Shown here piece after piece: positions 1-5,911 of a DNA stretch of 7,524 nt. Where the stretch lies: positions 1 to 7,524 of the forward strand of contig JAGVGV010000412.1 of the NCBI GenBank assembly GCA_020056895.1, in the 5' to 3' direction. The stretch comes from Deltaproteobacteria bacterium (lineage in GTDB: Bacteria > Desulfobacterota > Desulfarculia > Adiutricales > JAGVGV01). The notes beneath the pieces were generated by a model. That model did not search any database. It saw only the letters and a program-made list of their open reading frames with translations, and was not told the origin of the DNA. Every line of letters starts with the position of its first letter. Within the stretch, counting starts at the first letter, position 1. The translations under genes and the position numbers were made by a program.

Positions 1-517
1 CGGTTTGCAGCCCGGCCATCCTTCGCCGGCCCTGGCTCAAAGCCCGTTGGTATTCGTCCAGAGCCTCGGCGTCCCGCCCCATGTCGGCCAGCCGTTCGGC
101 CCGGTCCAGGGCCCGTTCCGGCCAACCGGATTCCACGGCTTTGGCCAGAAAGCCGTGAACCCGGTCGATCAGGCTCGATCGAGTGATCGGCCGGCTGATG
201 AACCCGGTCACGCCCGCGCCTTCGGCCATGTTTTTTTCCGATTCGTTGTATTCAGGCACCACCAGCACCACCGGATGGTTCCGGCCGTGAGGCATCCGCC
301 GGATTTCCTTGGCCAGTCGGAGCCCTCCCAGTTCCGGGAGCTCCCAGGCGGCCAAAACGAAAAAGGGCGTTTGGGCGGCCAGAACGGCCAGCGCTTTGGG
401 GCCGTTGTCCACCAGCGTCCGGCGCCGATAACCCCGGTCCCCCAGGATGTCGTCGATCAGGGCGCGTTCCGAGCCCTGACCCGAAGCGATCAGGAATTTG
501 GTTTCGGGTGGAATCAT
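1..517 (-). CDS. Degenerate response-regulator receiver protein with TPR-like segment (3' end outside window)
   Basis: The minus strand from 517 down to base 1 is open for 172 codons and runs off the window edge. Residues about 6-122 read as a CheY-like receiver fold: beta-1 at 7-11, an L-P-E-L-G-G turn at 60-65, a hydrophobic strand at 82-88, and the F-I-S-R-P segment at 106-110. The positions that normally carry the phosphorylation machinery are all changed by my alignment: acidic pair to S12/G13, phosphoacceptor Asp to A57, Thr/Ser to V87, Lys to R109. It is therefore probably a pseudo-receiver acting without phosphotransfer. Residues about 132-163 look like one tetratricopeptide-type helix pair (alternating Ala/Leu with D-E-Y-Q-R-A-L), so further TPR repeats may follow beyond the edge. 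The ATG at 517 is the first plausible start, since no in-frame alternative start lies closely upstream and the fold begins immediately. The partner and the full domain layout are unknown. Confidence is high that it is coding and good for the family. Confidence 0.85.
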   Translation of the reverse strand, partial: MIPPETKFLIASGQGSERALIDDILGDRGYRRRTLVDNGPKALAVLAAQTPFFVLAAWELPELGGLRLAKEIRRMPHGRNHPVVLVVPEYNESEKNMAEGAGVTGFISRPITRSSLIDRVHGFLAKAVESGWPERALDRAERLADMGRDAEALDEYQRALSQGRRRMAGLQT

Positions 518-523
518 GCCCGG

Positions 524-552
524 ATTATAGCAAGGGTCCGGGCGGATGCCAA
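524..552 (-). promoter_or_regulatory. Strong sigma70-type promoter for the receiver gene, predicted leaderless
   Basis: On the minus strand TTGGCA (552-547) is followed by a 17-bp spacer and a perfect TATAAT (529-524). Six bases separate the -10 box from the ATG at 517, so the usual initiation distance puts +1 on the A of the start codon. No Shine-Dalgarno sequence is visible between the promoter and the start. The boxes are seen in the sequence; leaderless transcription is inferred from spacing. Confidence 0.7.
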
Positions 553-731
553 TGAGGCCATTCGGTATAATCAGATTGCCGGCGGCCGGCGGTGAAGCCC
601 GCGTTCTTTTTGGGCCTGGGTGGTTTTTAGCCTCCGGTCGCTCCACGGCCGCCTTTTTTCCACCAGGCCTGACGAATAAAAGTTTTTTAACGAAAATTCG
701 AGTAAATCCGTATTCATTCCATATAAGCCGA

Positions 732-744
732 CAGCTCTGAGCTG
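732..744. repeat. 13-bp palindrome, possible operator half-sites
   Basis: CAGCTC, one central T, then GAGCTG forms a perfect 6+1+6 inverted repeat. It lies about 105 bp upstream of the candidate pepA -35 box. It is short enough to arise by chance, so an operator role is speculation. Confidence 0.3.
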
Positions 745-770
745 ATCGCTGAAAGTTTGTTCCAAAAGCG

Positions 771-827
771 AAGGCGCCGGACGAAGCCCCGAAACCTTGG
801 TCCGGCGTCGCCTTTAACCAAAGGTTA
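771..827 (+). repeat. Overlapping inverted repeats upstream of pepA
   Basis: AAGGC-GCCGGAC (771-782) pairs with GTCCGGC-GTC-GCCTT (800-814), giving 12 base pairs with a 3-nt bulge and a 17-nt loop. A second pairing is possible between AACCTTGGT (about 793-801) and ACCAAAGGTT (817-826), with one bulged base. It shares bases 800-801 with the first stem, so the two compete at that point. A smaller hairpin TAACC-AAA-GGTTA sits at 815-827. No T-tract follows, so this is not a classic intrinsic terminator. It could be a transcript-end structure, a REP-like element or a leader structure. Confidence 0.5.
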
Positions 828-848
828 CCCCCGGCCTCGCCTTTGCCT

Positions 849-878
849 TTGAAATCCGGCCGGCCTCTGTGCTAACAA
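849..878 (+). promoter_or_regulatory. Candidate promoter for pepA (weak)
   Basis: TTGAAA (849-854), an 18-bp spacer and TAACAA (873-878), preceded by TG at 870-871 as in extended -10 promoters. Transcription would start near 885 and give a leader of about 30 nt that contains the ribosome binding site. The -10 box matches consensus at only three of six positions, so the call rests on spacing, the TG motif and location. Confidence 0.35.
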
Positions 879-914
879 ACAGAATCGACAGCATCCAACC
901 AAGGGGGCTCCCGT

Positions 915-2402
915 ATGGACATCACGCTGAAAAAGGCCCGGGCCGACCAGATGGCCGCCGGGGCGCTGATCGTCCTGATCCTGGAGGACGATGGTTCGAG
1001 CCTGACGGACCGGGCCGAACTGGCGCCGTATGCCGATCTGATTTGTCGCCGAATCGATTCCGGTGATTTTGAACCCAAACCCAACCGGTCCCTGGTCTTG
1101 TTCCTCCACCCCGGCGGTCCGGAACGCCTGATCCTGGTGGGTCTGGGGAAGGCCGATTCCTGCCGGTACGACACCATCCGGGCGGCGGCGGCCAAGGGAG
1201 TCCGGGCGGCCCGGGACCACAAGGTGGAAACCGCCGCATTGCTGCCTCCGCCTCCGGGGCTTTTGACCGGCGTCGAAGCCCTGGAAGCCGCCGCCGTGGG
1301 CGCTCTTTTGGGGCAGTACGATTTTGACGAACTGAAAACCGAAGCCACGGAAAAAACGAAACGCCTTTCGTCGCTTTGCCTGATTCACGAAGGCTCCAAG
1401 CCGCCGGCGGGCTGGAAAAAGGCCGTGGACGCCGCCAACGTGACCGCCCGAGCCGTGACCATGGCTCGGGACCTTATCAACCGGCCGGCCAACCTGGTGT
1501 ATCCCGAAGTCTTGGCCGAAACCGCCCGGACCATCGCCAAGGAGCGAGGCCTCAAGGCCACTATCCTGGGCATGGAGGACGCCGAAAAGCGGAAAATGGG
1601 TTCGTTCCTGGGGGTGGCTCAGGGAAGCCGCCGGCCCGGCCGGATCATCGTTCTGGAATATCAAGGCGGGTCCAAGGGGAAACCGCCCTTGGCCCTGGTG
1701 GGCAAGGCGATCACCTTCGACAGCGGCGGCCTGAGCCTCAAGACGCCCGAAAGCATGGTCACCATGAAAACGGACATGTCCGGCGGGGCGGCCGTGCTGG
1801 CCGTAATGGAAGCGGCGGCTGTTCTGAAACTGCCGGTCAACCTGGTGGGGATCGTTCCCGCCACGGAAAACATGCCCGATGGCGGCGCGTACCGCCCGGG
1901 GGATGTGCTCACCTCCATGAGCGGGTTGACCATCGAGGTCATCAGCACCGACGCCGAAGGCCGGATGATCCTGGCCGACGCCCTGACGCTGGCCCAGGAA
2001 TACAAGCCGGCGGCGATCATTGATCTGGCCACGCTGACCGGAGCCTGCGTGGTGGCCTTGGGAGAAAAATGCGCCGGCCTCATGACCACCTCCGACGATC
2101 TGGCCAAAAGCCTCCAGGCCGCCGCCCAGGCCTCGGGGGAACGGGTCTGGCCCCTGCCGTTGTTCGATGACTACAACGAACTGATCAAAAGCGACGTGGC
2201 CGATATGAAAAATTCGGGCGGTCGGAACGCCGGGGCCACCGTGGGCGGCCTGTTTTTGAAAAAGTTCGTGAGTGACCAAATCCCTTGGGCTCACGTGGAC
2301 ATCGCCGGTCCGGCCCGGAACGACAAGGCCCAGCCCGACGCGCCCGTGGGCGGCGTGGGGTTCGGCGTTCAATTGCTGCTCAAATACCTGAGGAACCAAT
2401 AA
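915..2402 (+). CDS. pepA: Leucyl aminopeptidase (M17 family, PepA)
   Basis: This 495-aa protein is a cytoplasmic metallo-exopeptidase that removes N-terminal residues from peptides, working as a hexamer with two divalent metals per subunit (family knowledge). The N-terminal domain covers about 1-170 and the catalytic domain about 180-495. The metal and catalytic residues are present in the expected order: K264 and D269 in V-G-K-A-I-T-F-D-S-G-G, the second catalytic Lys K276, D287 in K-T-D-M-S-G, then D346, E348 and R350 in the signature loop. That loop reads S-T-D-A-E-G-R-M rather than the family consensus N-T-D-A-E-G-R-L. K-N-S-G-G-R-N-A-G (432-440) and P-W-A-H-V-D-I-A-G-P (457-466) near the C-terminus are also typical. 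An A-G-G-G-G-G purine stretch at 902-907 is a good ribosome binding site for the ATG at 915. Length is normal. It is first in the plus-strand gene run. Some PepA proteins also bind DNA, but nothing here tests that. Confidence 0.97.
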   Translation: MDITLKKARADQMAAGALIVLILEDDGSSLTDRAELAPYADLICRRIDSGDFEPKPNRSLVLFLHPGGPERLILVGLGKADSCRYDTIRAAAAKGVRAARDHKVETAALLPPPPGLLTGVEALEAAAVGALLGQYDFDELKTEATEKTKRLSSLCLIHEGSKPPAGWKKAVDAANVTARAVTMARDLINRPANLVYPEVLAETARTIAKERGLKATILGMEDAEKRKMGSFLGVAQGSRRPGRIIVLEYQGGSKGKPPLALVGKAITFDSGGLSLKTPESMVTMKTDMSGGAAVLAVMEAAAVLKLPVNLVGIVPATENMPDGGAYRPGDVLTSMSGLTIEVISTDAEGRMILADALTLAQEYKPAAIIDLATLTGACVVALGEKCAGLMTTSDDLAKSLQAAAQASGERVWPLPLFDDYNELIKSDVADMKNSGGRNAGATVGGLFLKKFVSDQIPWAHVDIAGPARNDKAQPDAPVGGVGFGVQLLLKYLRNQ

Positions 2403-2414
2403 CCTCGCGGGGGA

Positions 2415-2434
2415 GGGGGGGCCAGACGCCCCCC
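2415..2434 (+). repeat. G/C-run hairpin in the pepA-mazG gap
   Basis: A run of Gs (2415-2421) pairs with six Cs (2429-2434) across a 7-nt loop. It lies 13 bp after the pepA stop codon and has no T-tract. It could protect the pepA mRNA 3' end or slow polymerase between the genes. Full termination looks unlikely from sequence alone. Confidence 0.4.
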
Positions 2435-2482
2435 GATTCCCCATAATCAAAGAGGTTCCCAACCTAGGACGGAGACCCCGTG

Positions 2483-2857
2483 ATGGATTCAGGCGCCCCG
2501 GACGACCTGGGGCTTCGCGACTGCCAGCGGATCATCGACGAATGGGTGAAAACATACGGCGTCCGCTATTTTTCCGAACTGACCAATATGGCCGTGCTGG
2601 TGGAGGAAGTGGGCGAACTGGCCCGGATCATGGCCCGGCGGTATGGGGACCAGAGTTTCAAGCCCGGCGAGGAAGACCACGATCCGGCGGATGAGATGGC
2701 CGACGTGTTCTTCGTGCTTTGCTGCCTGGCCAATCAGACCGGTGTGGACCTTACTGGGGCGGTGCGGCGGAACCTGGAAAAAAAGACCCAAAGGGACGCC
2801 CGCCGGCATTGGAACAACCCTAAGCTGACCGCCGGCCTGGATCCCGGGGAAGGCTGA
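2483..2857 (+). CDS. MazG-like nucleotide pyrophosphohydrolase
   Basis: This small all-alpha protein of about 124 aa belongs to the MazG/NTP-pyrophosphohydrolase superfamily, whose members cleave nucleoside triphosphates to monophosphate and pyrophosphate and often clear non-canonical or stress-related nucleotides (family knowledge). The metal-binding pattern is visible as E-E-V-G-E (residues 41-45 from the ATG) and D-E-M-A-D-V (70-75), that is E-x-x-E followed by E-x-x-D, with helices around them. A polar loop rich in D and E (about 62-70) separates the two helices. A GTG directly precedes the ATG. I chose ATG 2483 because G-G-A-G at 2471-2474 then lies 8 nt away, against 5 nt for GTG 2480. 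The single-domain size fits YpjD-type rather than full-length MazG proteins. It begins 80 bp after pepA and ends 8 bp before the next gene. The substrate cannot be told from sequence. Confidence 0.85.
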   Translation: MDSGAPDDLGLRDCQRIIDEWVKTYGVRYFSELTNMAVLVEEVGELARIMARRYGDQSFKPGEEDHDPADEMADVFFVLCCLANQTGVDLTGAVRRNLEKKTQRDARRHWNNPKLTAGLDPGEG

Positions 2858-2865
2858 AACCCGTC

Positions 2866-3609
2866 ATGGCCAACGGTCCCAAGCTCCCCCGGCCCGACGA
2901 GTACCGGTCCCGCGTGACCGGAACGGGGCTGGTTTCCTTCCGGATTCAGGTGGAACAGACCGATCTGTTCATCCGGGCTCAAACGGACCTGGCGGATTTG
3001 GCCAGGGACCGGGTATTCACCGCCCGAAGCCGGATTCTGGCCTGGGCCGAGAGCCAGCCCGACTTCCTGACCAGCCTGGCCCCCCTTTCGTCTCCGGTCC
3101 CCGCGCCCCAGCCCGTCCGGGCCATGCTGGCCGCTTCGCGGACGGCCTTGGTGGGTCCCATGGCGGCCGTGGCCGGGGCCATTGCCCAGTTCGTGGGCGA
3201 GACGCTTCTGGAACGGTCGCCCGAAGCCGTGGTGGTGGAAAACGGAGGGGACATCTGGCTGGCCGGAACCATGCCTCAAACGGTGGGGTTGTTCGCGGGA
3301 GCGTCGCCCCTGTCCATGAAGCTGGGGTTGTACGTCACGCCGGACCGGCTGCCGGCCGGAATCTGCACGTCGTCCGGCACTCTGGGGCATTCGTACAGTC
3401 AGGGCCGAGCCGATGCCGCCACCGTGGCCGCCGACAGCGGAGCGCTGGCCGATGCCGCCGCCACCGCCCTGGGGAATCGGGTCCGCGGCCCCCAGGACAT
3501 CGAACCGGCGCTGGAATGGGTCACCGCTCTGCCCGGCGTTCGGGGGGGGGTGGTCATCGTGGGCGACCGGATCGGCTTTTTGGGCGACATCGAAGTTCGG
3601 CCTCTTTAG
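2866..3609 (+). CDS. UPF0280 family protein (ApbE-like fold)
   Basis: The 247-aa product matches the UPF0280/COG2122 family, related to ApbE FAD:protein FMN transferases. No biochemical role is established for this subfamily as far as I know. Diagnostic stretches are G-L-V-S-F-R (21-26), E-Q-T-D-L (30-34), G-P-M-A-A-V-A-G-A (97-105), V-V-E-N-G-G-D-I-W (123-131), and the long glycine/serine block G-I-C-T-S-S-G-T-L-G-H-S (165-176), followed by A-D-A-A-T-V-A-A-D-S-G-A-L-A-D-A-A-A-T. The last block corresponds to the region that binds nucleotide and metal in ApbE. There is no signal peptide. The start is 8 bp after the mazG-like stop with only a poorly placed purine-rich site (inside the upstream gene's end), which suggests translational coupling. 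Length is normal for the family. Flavin transfer by this protein is an inference from fold only. Confidence 0.88.
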   Translation: MANGPKLPRPDEYRSRVTGTGLVSFRIQVEQTDLFIRAQTDLADLARDRVFTARSRILAWAESQPDFLTSLAPLSSPVPAPQPVRAMLAASRTALVGPMAAVAGAIAQFVGETLLERSPEAVVVENGGDIWLAGTMPQTVGLFAGASPLSMKLGLYVTPDRLPAGICTSSGTLGHSYSQGRADAATVAADSGALADAAATALGNRVRGPQDIEPALEWVTALPGVRGGVVIVGDRIGFLGDIEVRPL

Positions 3610-3637
3610 CGCCGATGAACAAGGAGACCACCAGGAA

Positions 3638-4816
3638 GTGACGACGAACCGGGTAATCACGGGGCTGGAACGGCTGGTCCTTCACCCCCCCGCCTGGATG
3701 CGGCGAGCCAGGTTGGGGCTTTTGGCCAACCAGGCCTCGGTGGGGCCCCGGTACGAACACGCCGCAGACCTGATCGACCGGGCCTTGCCGGGCCGTTTGG
3801 CCGTGCTGCTTGGTCCTCAGCACGGTTTCGCCGGTGAAAAACAGGACAACATGGTGGAATCGGACCACGGTCTGGATCGATCCGGCCGGGCCGTTTACAG
3901 CCTGTACGGAGAAACACGGAAGCCCACGCCGGCCATGTTCGATGGTCTGGACGCCCTGGTGGTGGACCTGGTGGACGTGGGAACCCGAGTCTACACCTTT
4001 GCCCAGACCCTGGCGTACTCGATGGAAGCCGCCGGCCGGGCGGGCATCCGGGTGGTGGTTCTGGACCGGCCCAATCCCATCGGCGGCCGAGAGGTGGAAG
4101 GGAACCTGTTGACTCCCGAATGCGCTTCGTTCGTGGGGTTGTATCCCCTGCCCATGCGCCACGGGTTGACTCTGGGTGAACTGGCCCTCTTCATGGCCGA
4201 ACGGATGAACCCCCGACCCGAACTGACCGTGGTCCGGATGGAGGGCTGGCGGCGGGACATGTATTTTCGGGAAACCGGCCTGCCCTGGGTCTGGCCGTCC
4301 CCCAACATGCCCATGCCGGAAACCGCCTGGGTGTATCCCGGCCAGGTGATCTGGGAAGGGACCAATTTGTCCGAAGCCCGGGGGACAACCCGTCCGTTCC
4401 ACCTGTGCGGCGCGCCGTTCATCGATCCCTTCCGGCTGCGGGACGAACTCGATGGAGCCGGCCTCGAAGGCGCGGTGTTCCGTCCCGTGACCTTCGAACC
4501 CACGTTCCATAAGTTTCAGGGCCGGGTCTGCCATGGCGTGGAAATTCATCCCATCGATCCCAAAACCTTCAGGCCGTACCGGACCACGCTGACCCTTTTG
4601 GCGATCCTGATGCGGTGGCGCCCGGACCAGGTGGCCTGGCGGCCGCCGCCGTACGAATACGAATACGACCGGCTGGCCATCGACCTGATCCTCGGGGACC
4701 GTCGGGTCCGGGAAGGGCTCGAAGCCGGCCGGCCCGTCCGGGAGATCGAAGCCGGTTGGCAGCCGGAGCTGGACCGGTTCATCGAGGACCGCCAGCGGTT
4801 TTTGCTGTATGGATAA
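3638..4816 (+). CDS. DUF1343 / NamZ-like exo-beta-N-acetylmuramidase family protein (GH171), cytoplasmic form
   Basis: This 392-aa protein belongs to the DUF1343/YbbC family. Its characterised members (Bacillus subtilis and Tannerella forsythia NamZ) release N-acetylmuramic acid from the non-reducing end of peptidoglycan fragments and define GH171 (literature knowledge). Family blocks appear in order: G-L-L-A-N-Q-A-S-V (27-35), L-G-P-Q-H-G-F-A-G (58-66), D-L-V-D-V-G-T-R-V-Y-T-F (110-121), V-L-D-R-P-N-P-I-G-G (141-150), M-R-H-G-L-T-L-G-E-L-A (173-183), W-P-S-P-N-M-P (219-225), E-G-T-N-L-S-E-A-R-G-T-T-R-P-F (240-254). I take GTG 3638 as the start because the family homology begins right after it and A-A-G-G-A-G (3621-3626) lies 11 nt upstream; the open frame extends further upstream but there overlaps the UPF0280 gene. 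No signal peptide is seen, unlike the secreted Bacillus enzyme. The usual P-E-H-G motif reads P-Q-H-G here (Q61). The gene begins 28 bp after the previous stop. Confidence 0.9.
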   Translation: MTTNRVITGLERLVLHPPAWMRRARLGLLANQASVGPRYEHAADLIDRALPGRLAVLLGPQHGFAGEKQDNMVESDHGLDRSGRAVYSLYGETRKPTPAMFDGLDALVVDLVDVGTRVYTFAQTLAYSMEAAGRAGIRVVVLDRPNPIGGREVEGNLLTPECASFVGLYPLPMRHGLTLGELALFMAERMNPRPELTVVRMEGWRRDMYFRETGLPWVWPSPNMPMPETAWVYPGQVIWEGTNLSEARGTTRPFHLCGAPFIDPFRLRDELDGAGLEGAVFRPVTFEPTFHKFQGRVCHGVEIHPIDPKTFRPYRTTLTLLAILMRWRPDQVAWRPPPYEYEYDRLAIDLILGDRRVREGLEAGRPVREIEAGWQPELDRFIEDRQRFLLYG

Positions 4817-4855
4817 CGGAACGTCATCAACTTTTTGACCAGGAGATCGGCGCCC

Positions 4856-5842
4856 ATGTCCGCTCCCTTCCCCAAACACCTTACCCCATCGGTCCTGATT
4901 GCCGTGGATGGCTCCCGGGCCAGCCTGGACGCCGTTGATTATACCGTTCACATGGCCGGTTTGATCCGGGGCCTCGAAGTGGTGCTGCTTCACATTCTGC
5001 CGGCGCCCCCACCCTTTTTAGTGGACGCGGCCGTCACGGATACTACGGCGTACAAACGTCTGCGAGAAATAGAAAAGGAAAATGAGCGGCAAGGCCGGGC
5101 GGTTATGGAAAAGGCCGCCCAACGCCTAAAATCCCTGGGTTTTCCGGAGCCCCGGGTAGACCAACGGCTTCGAAGGCGGCGGACCGGGTTGGTCCGGGAT
5201 ATCGTGGCCGAAGTGGAACTGGGCCATTTCGACGCCCTGGTGGTGGGCCGGCGGGGGCTCAGCCGAGCCGAGGAACTCTTCATGGGCTCGGTGTCCAACC
5301 AACTGGTTCACCATACCATGTCCGTTCCCCTCTGGATCGTGGACGGCCCCCCTTCGCCCCGGCCCCGGATTCTGGCCGCCGTGGATGGATCGGAAGCCAG
5401 CCTGAGGGCCGTGGATCACATCGCCTTCATGTTGGGATCGAACCCGGACGTGGAAGTGGATTTCCTCCATGTGATCCCCCGGTTCCAATCCCACTGCCTC
5501 ATGGAACCCGTGAACGGTTCCGGCCCCTGGGACGAAGCCGACGCCGAACAACCAACCGCCGGTAAGCCTCTGGGACGCGGTGAATGCCTGACCGGTTTCA
5601 GCCACCGGGCGGCCGCGATTTTGAAGGCCGGAGGTTTTTCCCGGGAGCGGGTCCACTTTTTCCAGGAAGAAGTAACGCTGGGGGTGGCCCGGACCATCCT
5701 TCGCAAGGTCACGCAAGGCGGATATGGCACCCTGGTGCTGGGCCGGAGGGGCATGGAGCGGTCCCCCCTTCTGGGCGGAGTCGCCGACCGGGTGATCCGC
5801 CGGGCCGGTGAAACCGCCGTTTGCGTTTGGCTGGTGAACTGA
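4856..5842 (+). CDS. Tandem universal stress protein (two UspA domains)
   Basis: This 328-aa protein has two UspA-type alpha/beta domains. Domain 1 (about 11-163) starts with V-L-I-A-V-D-G-S and ends with the nucleotide motif G131-R-R-G134, nine residues, then G144-S145, which is the textbook G-2x-G-9x-G(S/T) ATP-binding pattern. Domain 2 (about 170-328) starts with I-L-A-A-V-D-G-S, but its motif (G296-R-R-G299 ... G307-G308-V) has one residue fewer and no Ser/Thr, so it may not bind nucleotide in the same way. Domain 2 also has a loop rich in acidic residues and glycine (about 215-243). Tandem Usp proteins are usually cytoplasmic and linked to stress, low-oxygen or metabolic adaptation (family knowledge). 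Start ATG 4856 is preferred over the upstream TTG 4835 because A-G-G-A-G at 4841-4845 is placed 10 nt before it. It lies 39 bp after the NamZ-like gene. Confidence 0.92.
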   Translation: MSAPFPKHLTPSVLIAVDGSRASLDAVDYTVHMAGLIRGLEVVLLHILPAPPPFLVDAAVTDTTAYKRLREIEKENERQGRAVMEKAAQRLKSLGFPEPRVDQRLRRRRTGLVRDIVAEVELGHFDALVVGRRGLSRAEELFMGSVSNQLVHHTMSVPLWIVDGPPSPRPRILAAVDGSEASLRAVDHIAFMLGSNPDVEVDFLHVIPRFQSHCLMEPVNGSGPWDEADAEQPTAGKPLGRGECLTGFSHRAAAILKAGGFSRERVHFFQEEVTLGVARTILRKVTQGGYGTLVLGRRGMERSPLLGGVADRVIRRAGETAVCVWLVN

Positions 5843-5884
5843 ATGGAATACGGCGTCCCAAGCCCTTTCCCGTTGGTCTGATAA

Positions 5885-5896
5885 GGCGAAAACGCC
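5885..5896 (+). promoter_or_regulatory. Small hairpin next to the ribosome binding site of the transglutaminase-like gene
   Basis: GGCG-AAAA-CGCC forms a 4-bp stem with an AAAA loop and abuts the ribosome binding site A-A-A-G-G-A-G (5897-5903), which lies 8 nt before the ATG at 5912. It might influence ribosome access or simply space the genes. It is too short to be confident of function. Confidence 0.3.
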
Positions 5897-5911
5897 AAAG
5901 GAGAACACCCC

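Larger units (their letters stand above)
518..914. other. Divergent intergenic region between the receiver gene and pepA
   Basis: These 397 bp separate two divergently transcribed genes. The part next to the receiver gene holds its promoter. Positions about 650-730 are much richer in A and T than the surroundings. They are followed by a 13-bp palindrome, a pair of overlapping hairpins and a weak promoter candidate near pepA. A 64-codon minus-strand reading frame (571-765) exists, but it starts at TTG, lacks the codon bias of the neighbours and resembles no family I know, so I do not call a gene here. Confidence 0.7.

Noticed and set aside
566..571. Perfect TATAAT on the plus strand
   Set aside because: No -35-like hexamer lies 15-18 bp upstream and there is no extended -10 TG; it would also leave a leader of over 300 nt.
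571..765. 64-codon minus-strand open frame in the intergenic region upstream of pepA
   Set aside because: It begins at TTG without a convincing ribosome binding site, has lower third-position GC than the neighbours, crosses the palindrome at 732-744 and resembles no known family.
825..2462. Very long minus-strand open frame opposite pepA
   Set aside because: It is antisense to a complete M17 aminopeptidase with all catalytic residues. Long antisense frames are expected in GC-rich DNA, and its product is low-complexity (Gly, His, Arg, Gln).
3413..3637. Upstream extension of the NamZ-like frame
   Set aside because: It overlaps the UPF0280 gene by nearly 200 bp and encodes Pro/Trp-rich residues with no family match; DUF1343 homology begins only after GTG 3638.
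3615..3641. Eight-codon micro-ORF (M-N-K-E-T-T-R-K) whose TGA overlaps the GTG start of the NamZ-like gene
   Set aside because: The GTGA overlap resembles translational coupling, but the ATG has no ribosome binding site and the frame is short enough to occur by chance.
3554..4993. Long minus-strand open frame opposite the NamZ-like gene
   Set aside because: Shadow of the DUF1343 gene: compositionally biased, no recognisable domain, and the plus-strand protein has all family motifs.
5843..5881. Twelve-codon frame starting with an ATG that overlaps the Usp stop (TGAATG)
   Set aside because: Very short, with no recognisable peptide and no evidence beyond the overlap.
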